Source: Candidatus Woesearchaeota archaeon
GTDB taxonomy: Archaea > Nanobdellota > Nanobdellia > Woesearchaeales > WAPJ01
Assembly: GCA_015519985.1 (NCBI GenBank)
Contig: WIAN01000112.1
Location: forward strand, 1 to 5,977
Length of the DNA stretch: 5,977 nt
Direction of reading: 5' to 3'
The notes beneath the pieces were generated by a model. The model was not told the DNA's origin. It searched no databases and was given only the letters and a program-made list of their open reading frames with translations. Positions 1 to 5,146 of the stretch are shown piece after piece; within the stretch, counting starts at the first letter, position 1; each line of letters opens with the position of its first letter. The translations under genes and the position numbers were made by a program.

Positions 1-364
1 TTAAAATACTATTCATATACAAAACATAATAAGAATTGTTTTTTTTAACAATCAATTGAGAAAAATCATTTTCAACCATAACATTCAAAGCTTCTTGCAA
101 AGAAGAAGCATAACCAATAAAAACAATTTCAGATTTATAATGTTTTACAGCTTTATTATTCTCTTTCTCTAAAAGGTTTAAAGTATTCTCAATCTTTTTA
201 ACAGTAGAATATAAAGGGTCTATCTTTTTATTTTCAATCTTATTAATAATAGATTGAGAAACATTGCTTAATTTTGAAAGTTTTAATTGAGAAATATTCA
301 AATTCAATCTTTTTTTCTTCAAAATTTCAGCAATCTTTTTAGTTTCAAAAGAAATTTCTTTCAT
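1..364 (-). CDS. HTH (XRE) - CBS domain transcriptional regulator, 3' part outside window
   Basis: The frame opens with ATG at 364-362 and stays open to the window edge, giving 121 residues of an incomplete protein. Residues 8-62 form an XRE/Cro-type helix-turn-helix: LKKKRLNLNISQLKLSKLSN, then VSQSIINKIENKKIDP and a following helix STVKKIENTLNLL. This is the typical order of helix 2, recognition helix and a capping helix. From about residue 78 a CBS-type domain begins, with the characteristic SSLQEALNVMVENDFSQIVL stretch (helix, then strand). The combination matches the archaeal family described as predicted transcriptional regulators with C-terminal CBS domains (COG3620-like). In that family the HTH binds DNA and the CBS pair is thought to sense an adenosine nucleotide or similar ligand; the ligand here is unknown. 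The second CBS domain would lie to the left of the window. The gene is divergent from the orphan at 478, so both may share control. I am confident of the domain call and have no knowledge of the target. Confidence 0.85.
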   Translation of the reverse strand, partial: MKEISFETKKIAEILKKKRLNLNISQLKLSKLSNVSQSIINKIENKKIDPLYSTVKKIENTLNLLEKENNKAVKHYKSEIVFIGYASSLQEALNVMVENDFSQLIVKKNNSYYVLYMNSIL

Positions 365-376
365 AAAAAAACAGAA

Positions 377-415
377 ATTCTTAAAAGAATAAAAAGTTTT
401 TGGTTTTAAAAGAAT
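377..415. repeat. Repeated TTAAAAGAAT flanking the regulator promoter (candidate operator)
   Basis: The 10-mer TTAAAAGAAT occurs at 381-390 and again at 406-415, 25 bp apart, on either side of the minus-strand TATA-like element at 391-402. The left copy is also half of an inverted repeat, ATTCTT-AA-AAGAAT (377-390), lying between that TATA box and the start codon at 364. This is where an autoregulating HTH protein would be expected to bind. The repeats are seen directly; the operator role is inference, and the AT bias weakens it. Confidence 0.35.
391..402 (-). promoter_or_regulatory. TATA-like promoter of the HTH-CBS regulator
   Basis: Read on the minus strand this is CAAAAACTTTTT, an archaeal TATA-like core with an A-rich BRE-like stretch before it. 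Its centre lies about 30 nt upstream of the ATG at 364, so the transcript would be leaderless or nearly so. The same AAACTTTT core occurs before the SprT-like gene. In such AT-rich DNA a chance match is possible. Confidence 0.4.
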
Positions 416-447
416 GGATAAAAATAATATTTTACAAAATAGAAAAG

Positions 448-457
448 TTTATATATA
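448..457 (+). promoter_or_regulatory. TATA box for the leaderless gene at 478
   Basis: TTTATATATA preceded by AGAAAAG (BRE-like) is the clearest TATA box in the window. Its centre is about 25 nt upstream of ATG 478, so transcription should begin at or next to the start codon. It decides the start: an in-frame TTG at 400 would extend the protein by 26 residues, but the promoter would then sit inside the coding region. Confidence 0.75.
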
Positions 458-477
458 ACTACTTGTTAGTAGTGTTT

Positions 478-1167
478 ATGGCTGATGTTTATAACGTTGT
501 TTCTGGAAAAGATGTTTTAGATGAAGTTGAAAGAAGAGCAGAAAGAGGAAGACCATATTTAAGAATAAGAGACAATTATATTCCTTTAATTTATGTGGAA
601 GGAAGATTGCCAGGAATAACAGAAGAAGCAGGAATAAATTATAGAGTTCAATCTGGAGGACATAGCATTATTATTCCTTCCGACATTGCTTTGCCAGAAA
701 ATTCAAAAGTTTTAGAAACAATCAGAGATAGTGTTAGAATATCTAATCATTATATTCCTACAAGCATGGTTTCTAAAAAAGGTGGAGAAAATACAACAAC
801 AGACTATGCCTCTTTATTACATTTATATTTTAAACAAGAATACAATGGAAAAGAAGAAAGAGGAATTGTTGTTTTAGGAGGACATACTGGAAAAATAGGA
901 GAAACAAATATTTTTTCAGTTAAAAAGTATATGGGTGTTTTTGAAGATGATGCTGTTATTCTAACTCCTTTTGGACTTTTAAGATTAGACAGAAAATACT
1001 ATTTACCTGATTTTTATAATTCTCTACCACGAAATTTTAAAGGAGAAACTGCTCAAAAAAATTCTGCATTTCAGGATTTGGATGATGCAATAAAAAATGG
1101 AGAATTGGAAGACATAATAAAAAGAACAATAGCATCTCATAAAAAAGGAATGAATCCTTTATTTTAA
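478..1167 (+). CDS. Unrecognised 229-aa soluble protein, leaderless
   Basis: I do not recognise this protein. The ATG at 478 is chosen because a strong TATA box (448-457) lies 25 nt upstream and because residues before it (from TTG 400) read like translated promoter DNA. The 229-residue product has no signal peptide and no membrane segment. It begins MADVYNVVSGKDVLDEVERR, followed by an Arg-rich patch (RRAERGRPYLRIR, 19-31). A mixed alpha/beta body contains a glycine-rich strand-turn VVLGGHTGKIG (131-141) followed by a hydrophobic AVILTPFGLLRLDR (159-172). It ends with an acidic helix (QDLDDAIKNGELEDIIKR) and a basic tail. The Gly loop lacks the spacing and the Ser/Thr of a Walker A motif. 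Codon choice and AT content match the neighbours, so it looks native rather than newly acquired. It is divergent from the HTH-CBS regulator, which may control it, and convergent with the M50 protease. Confidence 0.8.
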   Translation: MADVYNVVSGKDVLDEVERRAERGRPYLRIRDNYIPLIYVEGRLPGITEEAGINYRVQSGGHSIIIPSDIALPENSKVLETIRDSVRISNHYIPTSMVSKKGGENTTTDYASLLHLYFKQEYNGKEERGIVVLGGHTGKIGETNIFSVKKYMGVFEDDAVILTPFGLLRLDRKYYLPDFYNSLPRNFKGETAQKNSAFQDLDDAIKNGELEDIIKRTIASHKKGMNPLF

Positions 1168-1176
1168 AGAACAAAT

Positions 1177-1209
1177 ATTTTATTTTTAACTAACTGTTTT
1201 TTTATTTTT
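1177..1209 (+). terminator. T-rich archaeal-type terminator after the orphan gene
   Basis: Downstream of the stop at 1165-1167 the plus strand carries successive T runs: TATTTTATTTTT (1177-1187) and then TTTTTTTATTTTT (1197-1209). There is no clear hairpin. Oligo-T tracts alone terminate archaeal RNA polymerase, so this is a plausible terminator. It overlaps the 3' end of the convergent protease gene, whose Lys/Glu-rich tail (AAA/GAA codons) is what produces the T-rich strand. Confidence 0.45.
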
Positions 1210-2542
1210 CTTTCTTTTCTGTTTTTTCTTTTTTAACTTCAATTTTATTTTTTTCTTTGTTCTTTTCTTTTTTATTTTTTCCTTTAAAATCAATATTAGA
1301 AAGTATTACAATTATAACTGTTATTATTGTCAAATAAACCCTATAATTATAATTTATATGTGGGAATATTATTAATGCTAAAAGCATTAAAAAGAATATT
1401 AAACCTGTAAATGCTGTTATTTTCATTGCTTTTTCTTCATTTAATTTAAAATAATCTTTTAAAATAACAAAATAAATTCTTCCACCATCAGCAATTAATA
1501 ATGGTAAAAGGTTAAACAAACCAATTCCTAAGTTTAAAATTACTAAAAAGTATAATAAACCGTTAATCCATAATACTAAACCTTTTATAGGTTTTAAAAA
1601 TATTAAGTCAGGATTTAAATCTTTTAATTCTATAAATGAAGCTCCTATATAACCAGAATCTTTATTAGGATTTTTTAAAAGTTTAACTTTATAAGAAGAA
1701 ACATTAGTTTTTAAAGTAATTACATCTCCAGGTTTTGTATTGTCTAAAAAACTTTTTAATTCATCTAAACTTTTTATGCTTTGATTATTAATACCTATAA
1801 TTTTTTCATTAGTATAATTAAAAGAAGTATTCAATAAATAAGAATTGTCATTAATTTGTTGTATCATTAAACCAGTAGGTTGAAATAAAGTAGATAAAGA
1901 AAATAAAAGTAATAAAGCTAAAATTGCAAAGAAAAAATTACTTACAGGTCCAGCACTATAAACTGCTATTTGTTGTTTAGCAGGTTTTTTTTCTAAATCT
2001 TTTTCATCAGGTTCTACAAAAGCAGCAGGAATTATAGGTAATAAAATACTTAAAAACGCAAAACCAGAACTTTTAACTTTAATATTATAATATCTTGCTA
2101 TTATTCCATGAGCCATTTCATGAACTGTAGCTAATAAAAAAATGCTTATAATCCAATATTCAAAAGGAACATAAAAAGTAAAACTTGTTTTTATAGGCAG
2201 AACAATTGCTGCTGCTTGAACAGTTGCTTTTTTAATAAATAATTCAAAAAAAGATTTAAACATTAAATAAGAAATAAAAATCATTCCAGTAACTCCTAAA
2301 AATATTGTTATAGGTATCAATATAGAAAAAAGTTTTTTATGCTTTTTAGCAAAATGATCCATATGATCTAAACCCCAAGTGGTTTTGTAAAGAACAATAT
2401 AAATAATATTACCAACAATATTTTGTATTTCTACTTTTCCTCTTTTCTTTTCAATGTACATAAAAATAGTTAAAAATAAAATTAACAATCCTAAAAGAAA
2501 ATAATCAGTGTTTGCTGTAATGTAAGAAAAAATATTCATCAT
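1202..2542 (-). CDS. Site-2-type intramembrane zinc metalloprotease (peptidase M50) with PDZ-like domain
   Basis: A polytopic membrane protease of 446 aa, counted from ATG 2542. Membrane segments are at about 10-29, 76-97, 127-150 and 161-177, then 198-220, 323-350, 375-396 and 401-418. The HEMAH zinc/catalytic motif (141-145) lies in the third segment. Next come the family's AFVEPDE loop (174-180) and the SAGPVSN motif (196-202). The second active-site motif, LLIADGG (348-354), supplies the third zinc ligand Asp352. Between the halves, residues 245-305 form a PDZ-like domain (GINNQSIKSLDELKSFLDNT then GDVITL). Members cleave substrate proteins within the membrane, often releasing regulators; the substrate here is unknown. 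The last 28 residues are almost all Lys/Glu/Asn, an unusual cytosolic-type tail. An in-frame GTG at 2551 would add three residues, but those bases form a Shine-Dalgarno (GTGAT), so ATG 2542 (or 2539) is preferred. It lies downstream of L40e with a 61-bp gap. Confidence 0.93.
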   Translation of the reverse strand: MMNIFSYITANTDYFLLGLLILFLTIFMYIEKKRGKVEIQNIVGNIIYIVLYKTTWGLDHMDHFAKKHKKLFSILIPITIFLGVTGMIFISYLMFKSFFELFIKKATVQAAAIVLPIKTSFTFYVPFEYWIISIFLLATVHEMAHGIIARYYNIKVKSSGFAFLSILLPIIPAAFVEPDEKDLEKKPAKQQIAVYSAGPVSNFFFAILALLLLFSLSTLFQPTGLMIQQINDNSYLLNTSFNYTNEKIIGINNQSIKSLDELKSFLDNTKPGDVITLKTNVSSYKVKLLKNPNKDSGYIGASFIELKDLNPDLIFLKPIKGLVLWINGLLYFLVILNLGIGLFNLLPLLIADGGRIYFVILKDYFKLNEEKAMKITAFTGLIFFLMLLALIIFPHINYNYRVYLTIITVIIVILSNIDFKGKNKKEKNKEKNKIEVKKEKTEKKEK

Positions 2543-2546
2543 AAAT

Positions 2547-2551
2547 ATCAC
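2547..2551 (-). promoter_or_regulatory. Shine-Dalgarno GTGAT that decides the protease start
   Basis: GTGAT (minus strand) is complementary to the ATCAC of the archaeal 16S 3' end and lies 4 nt before ATG 2542, or 7 nt before ATG 2539. It coincides with the GTG that gives the longest reading frame, so that GTG is more likely ribosome-binding sequence than an initiator. Confidence 0.6.
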
Positions 2552-2584
2552 ATCAAAAAAATTGTTAAGAATTTTAAAATTGTT

Positions 2585-2596
2585 TTATTTAAAAAG
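2585..2596 (-). promoter_or_regulatory. TATA-type promoter before the M50 protease
   Basis: Minus strand reads AAA-CTTTTTAAATAA, just after the L40e stop. Its centre is about 48 nt upstream of ATG 2542, predicting transcription start near 2565 and a leader of about 20 nt that holds the GTGAT site. The core matches the promoter of the gene at 3368 (GTTTTTAAATAG). The protease can therefore be transcribed separately from aIF5A-L40e, although read-through is not excluded. Confidence 0.55.
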
Positions 2597-2603
2597 TTTA
2601 TGA

Positions 2604-2765
2604 TTACTTTTTCCTTTTTACTCTTAAATTTTTAGAAAGGCATTTTCTACAATGAACTTTTCCTTTCAAAACTTTCATTGTAGGAGCTCTTAATTTTCTT
2701 TTACACTTTCTACAAACATATATATTTTTAAACAATCTATTTTCTGCTTCTGGAATTTTTGCCAT
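2604..2765 (-). CDS. rpl40e: 50S ribosomal protein L40e (eL40)
   Basis: A complete 53-aa gene, ATG 2765-2763 to TAA 2606-2604. The sequence opens MAKIPEAENRLFKNIYVCRK, the conserved L40e N-terminus (xxPEAExRLF). It has two zinc-ribbon pairs, C18xxC21 and C39xxC42, and ends with a very basic tail (SKNLRVKRKK). Twenty per cent or more of residues are Lys/Arg, as expected for a small rRNA-binding protein of the large subunit. The 17-residue spacing between the CxxC pairs is wider than I recall for many euryarchaeal L40e proteins and fits what I recall of DPANN versions; that comparison is from memory. It starts 26 bp after the aIF5A stop, with no TATA box at the right distance, so it is presumably translated from the aIF5A transcript using the Shine-Dalgarno at 2771-2778. 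Confidence 0.92.
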   Translation of the reverse strand: MAKIPEAENRLFKNIYVCRKCKRKLRAPTMKVLKGKVHCRKCLSKNLRVKRKK

Positions 2766-2770
2766 TTTAT

Positions 2771-2778
2771 ATCAACTC
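2771..2778 (-). promoter_or_regulatory. Shine-Dalgarno GAGTTGAT before L40e
   Basis: Minus strand GAGTTGAT matches the ideal GAGGTGAT at seven of eight positions and lies 5 nt before ATG 2765. It supports internal initiation of L40e on a polycistronic mRNA. Confidence 0.65.
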
Positions 2779-2791
2779 AAAAACATTATTT

Positions 2792-3184
2792 TTATTCTTT
2801 AATTTGTTTTAAAAGCATATAATTCATAACTTTCCAATAAACTACAATGCTTCCATCAACAATTTGACCTTGTAATTCTTCAGGAATTTCCAAATCAAAA
2901 GTTTCAAAAGTTTCAGTATCCATAACATTAGCAATTTTATCTGTATGGCTTAAAACTTGAGCATTCCTTTTTTCAATAATAGGAACTTCAACATCATCAG
3001 TTCCAGGAGATATTAAAGTTCTCTTTTTATTATCAACAATACCAATCCCTTCAATCCTTGCCTTACTACTACCATGTTTTCCTGGCTTTGAAACAGATAC
3101 ATTAGTAACTCTGCAAGGTTCTCCATCTATCAAAACATAACTTCCTTTTTTTAAAGATCCAGCGGTTGTAAATTTAACTGACAT
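2792..3184 (-). CDS. eif5A: Translation initiation factor 5A (aIF5A), hypusinated
   Basis: A full-length 130-aa member of the IF-5A family (archaeal versions are about 125-140 aa). It acts on the ribosome, where it promotes peptide-bond formation at difficult sequences such as proline runs and helps termination, so it cooperates functionally with aRF1 encoded nearby. The N-terminal SH3-like domain (about 1-68) carries the hallmark loop SKPGKHGSSK at 32-41, in which Lys36 is the residue converted to deoxyhypusine/hypusine by deoxyhypusine synthase. The C-terminal OB-fold domain (about 69-130) follows, starting near EVPIIEKRNAQVLS. The opening MSVKFTTAGSLKKGSYVLID fits the family start. It is the first gene of a likely aIF5A-L40e transcript, with its own TATA box (3215-3226) and a GTGAT ribosome site. 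Identification is secure. Confidence 0.97.
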   Translation of the reverse strand: MSVKFTTAGSLKKGSYVLIDGEPCRVTNVSVSKPGKHGSSKARIEGIGIVDNKKRTLISPGTDDVEVPIIEKRNAQVLSHTDKIANVMDTETFETFDLEIPEELQGQIVDGSIVVYWKVMNYMLLKQIKE

Positions 3185-3189
3185 AACAC

Positions 3190-3194
3190 ATCAC
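3190..3194 (-). promoter_or_regulatory. Shine-Dalgarno GTGAT before aIF5A
   Basis: GTGAT on the minus strand lies 5 nt before ATG 3184, the same element and near-identical spacing as before the M50 protease. It falls inside the short leader predicted from the TATA box at 3215-3226. Confidence 0.55.
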
Positions 3195-3214
3195 AATAAA
3201 TTGGATAAACATTC

Positions 3215-3226
3215 TATTTATAAAAG
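3215..3226 (-). promoter_or_regulatory. TATA-box promoter of aIF5A-L40e
   Basis: Minus strand CTTTTATAAATA, preceded by ATAA. Its centre is about 36 nt upstream of ATG 3184, predicting a leader of roughly 10-12 nt, just long enough to include the GTGAT site. Confidence 0.65.
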
Positions 3227-3238
3227 TTATTGTTTTAT

Positions 3239-3331
3239 AACATAAAAAATAAAATAAAAAAGGAATAAAAAACAAAAAAGAACAATTAAAAAAGCAATAA
3301 AAAAGACACTACTAAAAAGTAAATAAAAACA
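3239..3331. other. A-rich, T-poor intergenic tract between divergent promoters
   Basis: The 183-bp gap between aIF5A and the gene at 3368 contains no open gene. From 3239 to 3331 the plus strand is overwhelmingly A, with isolated G and C and few T, built from variations of AATAAAAA. The 11-mer AGCAATAAAAA occurs at 3293-3303 and again at 3346-3356. Such strand asymmetry would give a stiff or curved DNA segment; it may be a nucleosome/chromatin-protein-excluding promoter spacer. I see no RNA gene in it. Confidence 0.5.
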
Positions 3332-3335
3332 AAAA

Positions 3336-3347
3336 GTTTTTAAATAG
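3336..3347 (+). promoter_or_regulatory. TATA-box promoter of the gene at 3368
   Basis: GTTTTTAAATAG after AAAAA. Its centre lies about 27 nt upstream of ATG 3368, so the mRNA should be leaderless. There is no Shine-Dalgarno before this ATG, only A-rich sequence. Confidence 0.6.
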
Positions 3348-3367
3348 CAATAAAAACCAAAAAAATT

Positions 3368-4186
3368 ATGTTAGAAGAAAAATCATTAGAAAATATTATA
3401 TTACAGATAAATCCAAAATCAATACTATCAGAAGAAAAAACAGATTATAATGTAAAGTTTCCAAAAGCTACAGCAGATATAACTGAAGCATTATATTTTG
3501 TTTTAGACATATATGAAAGAATAAAAGAAGAAAAATTAAGAGAATTAGAAAAATTTAGAGAAGCATATCCTAATCTTGAACAAGAGATTGGAAACATAAA
3601 TTCTGATGAAATTGCTAAAAGAATTTTAAAACAATATTCACAAGAATCTCAAGAAGAAAAAACTTTAACAGAATTAAAAAAAACAGTTGTAGATGAAATA
3701 ACTGATTTAGTGAACAATGTTTTTTCAGCAAAATCAGAAGAAAATAACATTACAAAAACCATAACAACAAAAAGAAAAAACAGCACAGAAGAAAGATATT
3801 TTAGTTTAGAAGCTGAATTTATGATAGCATATTATCAAGCTGAACTTACAAAAATATTTTTATTAGGATTACAAAATTATGAAATGGAAAGAGAAGGATA
3901 TTACAATTCAATAGATGAAAGAGTTCCTTCAACAAGAATTTTTTATTTTAAAAAAGATGCTGTTGAAAAAAGTCCTGAGTTAGAAATAGCAATAACAACA
4001 TACAAAAGAAACCTTTTAACAATATTAAATGAAGGTATTAAAAAAATAGAAGAAGAAAAAGAAAAGATGAAAGAAACATTGACAAAACACAATTCTGGTT
4101 TAAATAACTCAAAATATGAAAGATTAAACAAAATTTATTTTTCATTATTACAAGTAGAAAGATACCTATCAAAAAAAGTTAACTAA
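3368..4186 (+). CDS. Unrecognised 272-aa charged protein with coiled-coil segments
   Basis: I do not recognise a family. The protein is soluble, with no signal peptide and no convincing membrane span, and is largely helical. Residues 36-66 form an amphipathic helix that runs into a charged coiled-coil-like stretch (ERIKEEKLRELEKFREAYPN). Residues 94-120 form another helix (KTLTELKKTVVDEITDLVNN). A basic/Asn/Thr linker (127-141) follows. A better-ordered centre, RYFSLEAEFMIAYYQAEL (143-160), leads into FLLGLQNYEMEREGYYNSID. The last third contains a strong Lys/Glu helix (222-240) and ends in YFSLLQVERYLSKK. The start fits a leaderless mRNA from the TATA box at 3336-3347. Its 3' end is 29 bp from the convergent SprT-like gene. 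Composition matches the neighbours. A structural or scaffold role is possible because of the helices, but nothing in the sequence shows function. Confidence 0.8.
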   Translation: MLEEKSLENIILQINPKSILSEEKTDYNVKFPKATADITEALYFVLDIYERIKEEKLRELEKFREAYPNLEQEIGNINSDEIAKRILKQYSQESQEEKTLTELKKTVVDEITDLVNNVFSAKSEENNITKTITTKRKNSTEERYFSLEAEFMIAYYQAELTKIFLLGLQNYEMEREGYYNSIDERVPSTRIFYFKKDAVEKSPELEIAITTYKRNLLTILNEGIKKIEEEKEKMKETLTKHNSGLNNSKYERLNKIYFSLLQVERYLSKKVN

Positions 4187-4215
4187 AAATTAATCAGAAT
4201 ATTTAAAATTAAAGT

Positions 4216-5061
4216 TTAAAATCCTGATTTTGAAAACAATTCTAAATATTTTTTCTTTTTTCTTGAAAGTAAATATTTTTTTATTTTATCCTCTATAGAC
4301 TCAAAATTTTCAAACATTCTTTCTAACCTTCTAAATTGTTTTGTATGATAAAAAGTTTTTTTACCTTTAGTTTTAAATTTTAAAAATTTATGTAAAGATT
4401 CATGATAGATTAAAAACATCAAAATTTCATCAGGAGCATCTTTAAAAACATTGCTTATTCTAATAGTATCATCATGATAATTATAAGTAGCCAAAGTTCT
4501 AGAACTTTCACCTTCCCATTTTAAACTAGGTTTTTCTAATAAACCGTTAAAATATTTTATATTAACTTTTTCAAACAATAAAGATAATTTTTCATCAAAC
4601 TCTTTTTTTGTATTAGTAAAATGTAAATTTTTAATAAAATTATTATACAAATCAATATTTATGGTTTCTTTATTTTTATTTTCTAATTTTAAAAGCAAAG
4701 TTTGCAATAAACCAATTTTTATATCATCATCGACATCTTTCCAATAATAACTTAAATTAAAAGTTATTTTATTATTTACTTTTTTAGCAGTGGCATTATA
4801 ACCTTTAAATTTTTTAGAATATTTTACTTCAAAAACATAATTAGAAGTTTTATCAAACAACAAAGCATAAGCAACTTGAGCTATTTTAGATTCAGAAGAA
4901 ACAATATTTTTTTTACTTTCTTTATAACTTTTTCTTTTTTCCTTTTTATTATATATTTTTTTTTCTTTATATTCATTACTCTTTTTATCTACTTTAGTCT
5001 CTTTTTTTTCTTCTAAAATTTTTTTTCTAACTTTTTCTAATAAACTTTTAAGGTCTTTCAT
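4216..5061 (-). CDS. SprT-like zinc metallopeptidase with charged N-terminal tail
   Basis: A 281-aa protein. The C-terminal catalytic domain (about 160-265) has the SprT/DUF45-like order. KYFNGLLEKPSLKWEG (169-184) is followed by the strand TIRISNVF (199-206) and the helix PDEILMFLIYHESLHKFL containing HExxH at 220-224. HTKQF (239-243) probably supplies the third zinc-ligand histidine. SprT-like zincins cleave proteins, and the Spartan branch degrades DNA-protein crosslinks; whether this one does so cannot be seen. Residues 1-55 are highly charged (KKETKVDKKSNEYKEKKIYN) and probably disordered, able to contact nucleic acid. Residues 60-135 resemble the catalytic domain without its zinc ligands (see finding). 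The gene has no signal peptide, so it is cytosolic. ATG 5061 lies 28 nt after a TATA-like element (5085-5093), indicating a leaderless mRNA. A DUF45/YgjP-like peptidase is the main alternative label. Confidence 0.8.
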   Translation of the reverse strand: MKDLKSLLEKVRKKILEEKKETKVDKKSNEYKEKKIYNKKEKRKSYKESKKNIVSSESKIAQVAYALLFDKTSNYVFEVKYSKKFKGYNATAKKVNNKITFNLSYYWKDVDDDIKIGLLQTLLLKLENKNKETINIDLYNNFIKNLHFTNTKKEFDEKLSLLFEKVNIKYFNGLLEKPSLKWEGESSRTLATYNYHDDTIRISNVFKDAPDEILMFLIYHESLHKFLKFKTKGKKTFYHTKQFRRLERMFENFESIEDKIKKYLLSRKKKKYLELFSKSGF

Positions 5062-5084
5062 TAAAAAACATTAAAGAAAAAGCA

Positions 5085-5093
5085 GTTTAAAAG
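5085..5093 (-). promoter_or_regulatory. TATA-like promoter of the SprT-like gene
   Basis: Minus strand AAAA-CTTTTAAAC, centred about 28 nt before ATG 5061, predicts a leaderless mRNA. There is no Shine-Dalgarno between it and the start, only T-rich sequence. It lies immediately after the hairpin at 5104-5140. Confidence 0.5.
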
Positions 5094-5103
5094 TTTTATC
5101 ATT

Positions 5104-5140
5104 CTAAGTATTATATAATCCAATATTATTCTAATACTAG
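5104..5140 (-). terminator. Imperfect hairpin after aRF1 (3'-UTR element or terminator)
   Basis: Six bases after the aRF1 stop the minus strand reads CTAGTATTAGAATAAT, loop ATTGG, then ATTATATAATACTTAG. The arms pair over 9 bp with one bulged T, then a G bulge and an A-A mismatch, then 5 more bp. It is the longest inverted repeat I found. No T run follows directly, so a classical intrinsic terminator is doubtful; T-rich sequence appears from about 5090 downward. An RNA-processing or stability element, or a protein-binding site upstream of the SprT-like promoter, is equally possible. Confidence 0.4.
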
Positions 5141-5146
5141 TTACTT

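Noticed and set aside
400..477. TTG-initiated extension of the orphan protein by 26 residues
   Set aside because: It would translate through the TATA box at 448-457, and the added residues are the Lys/Ile/Tyr/Phe mix expected from AT-rich non-coding DNA.
868..900. Possible Walker A (P-loop) in VVLGGHTGKIG of the orphan protein
   Set aside because: The residue four before GK is Leu rather than Gly, and Ile replaces the required Ser/Thr; no Walker B or other NTPase motif was found.
3239..3331. Repeat-rich tract considered as a CRISPR leader or array
   Set aside because: There are no regularly spaced identical repeats and no spacers of constant length, only variations of A runs.
3943..4131. 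62-aa minus-strand open frame inside the gene at 3368-4186
   Set aside because: It lies wholly antisense to a longer, better supported gene, is low-complexity Phe/Ser/Leu (the antisense of Lys/Glu codons), and has no TATA box or ribosome site.
4187..4230. Inverted repeat AATCAG...CTGATT between the convergent genes as a terminator
   Set aside because: The arms are only 6 bp with a loop of about 26 nt, and no T run follows on either strand; chance is likely in this AT-rich sequence.
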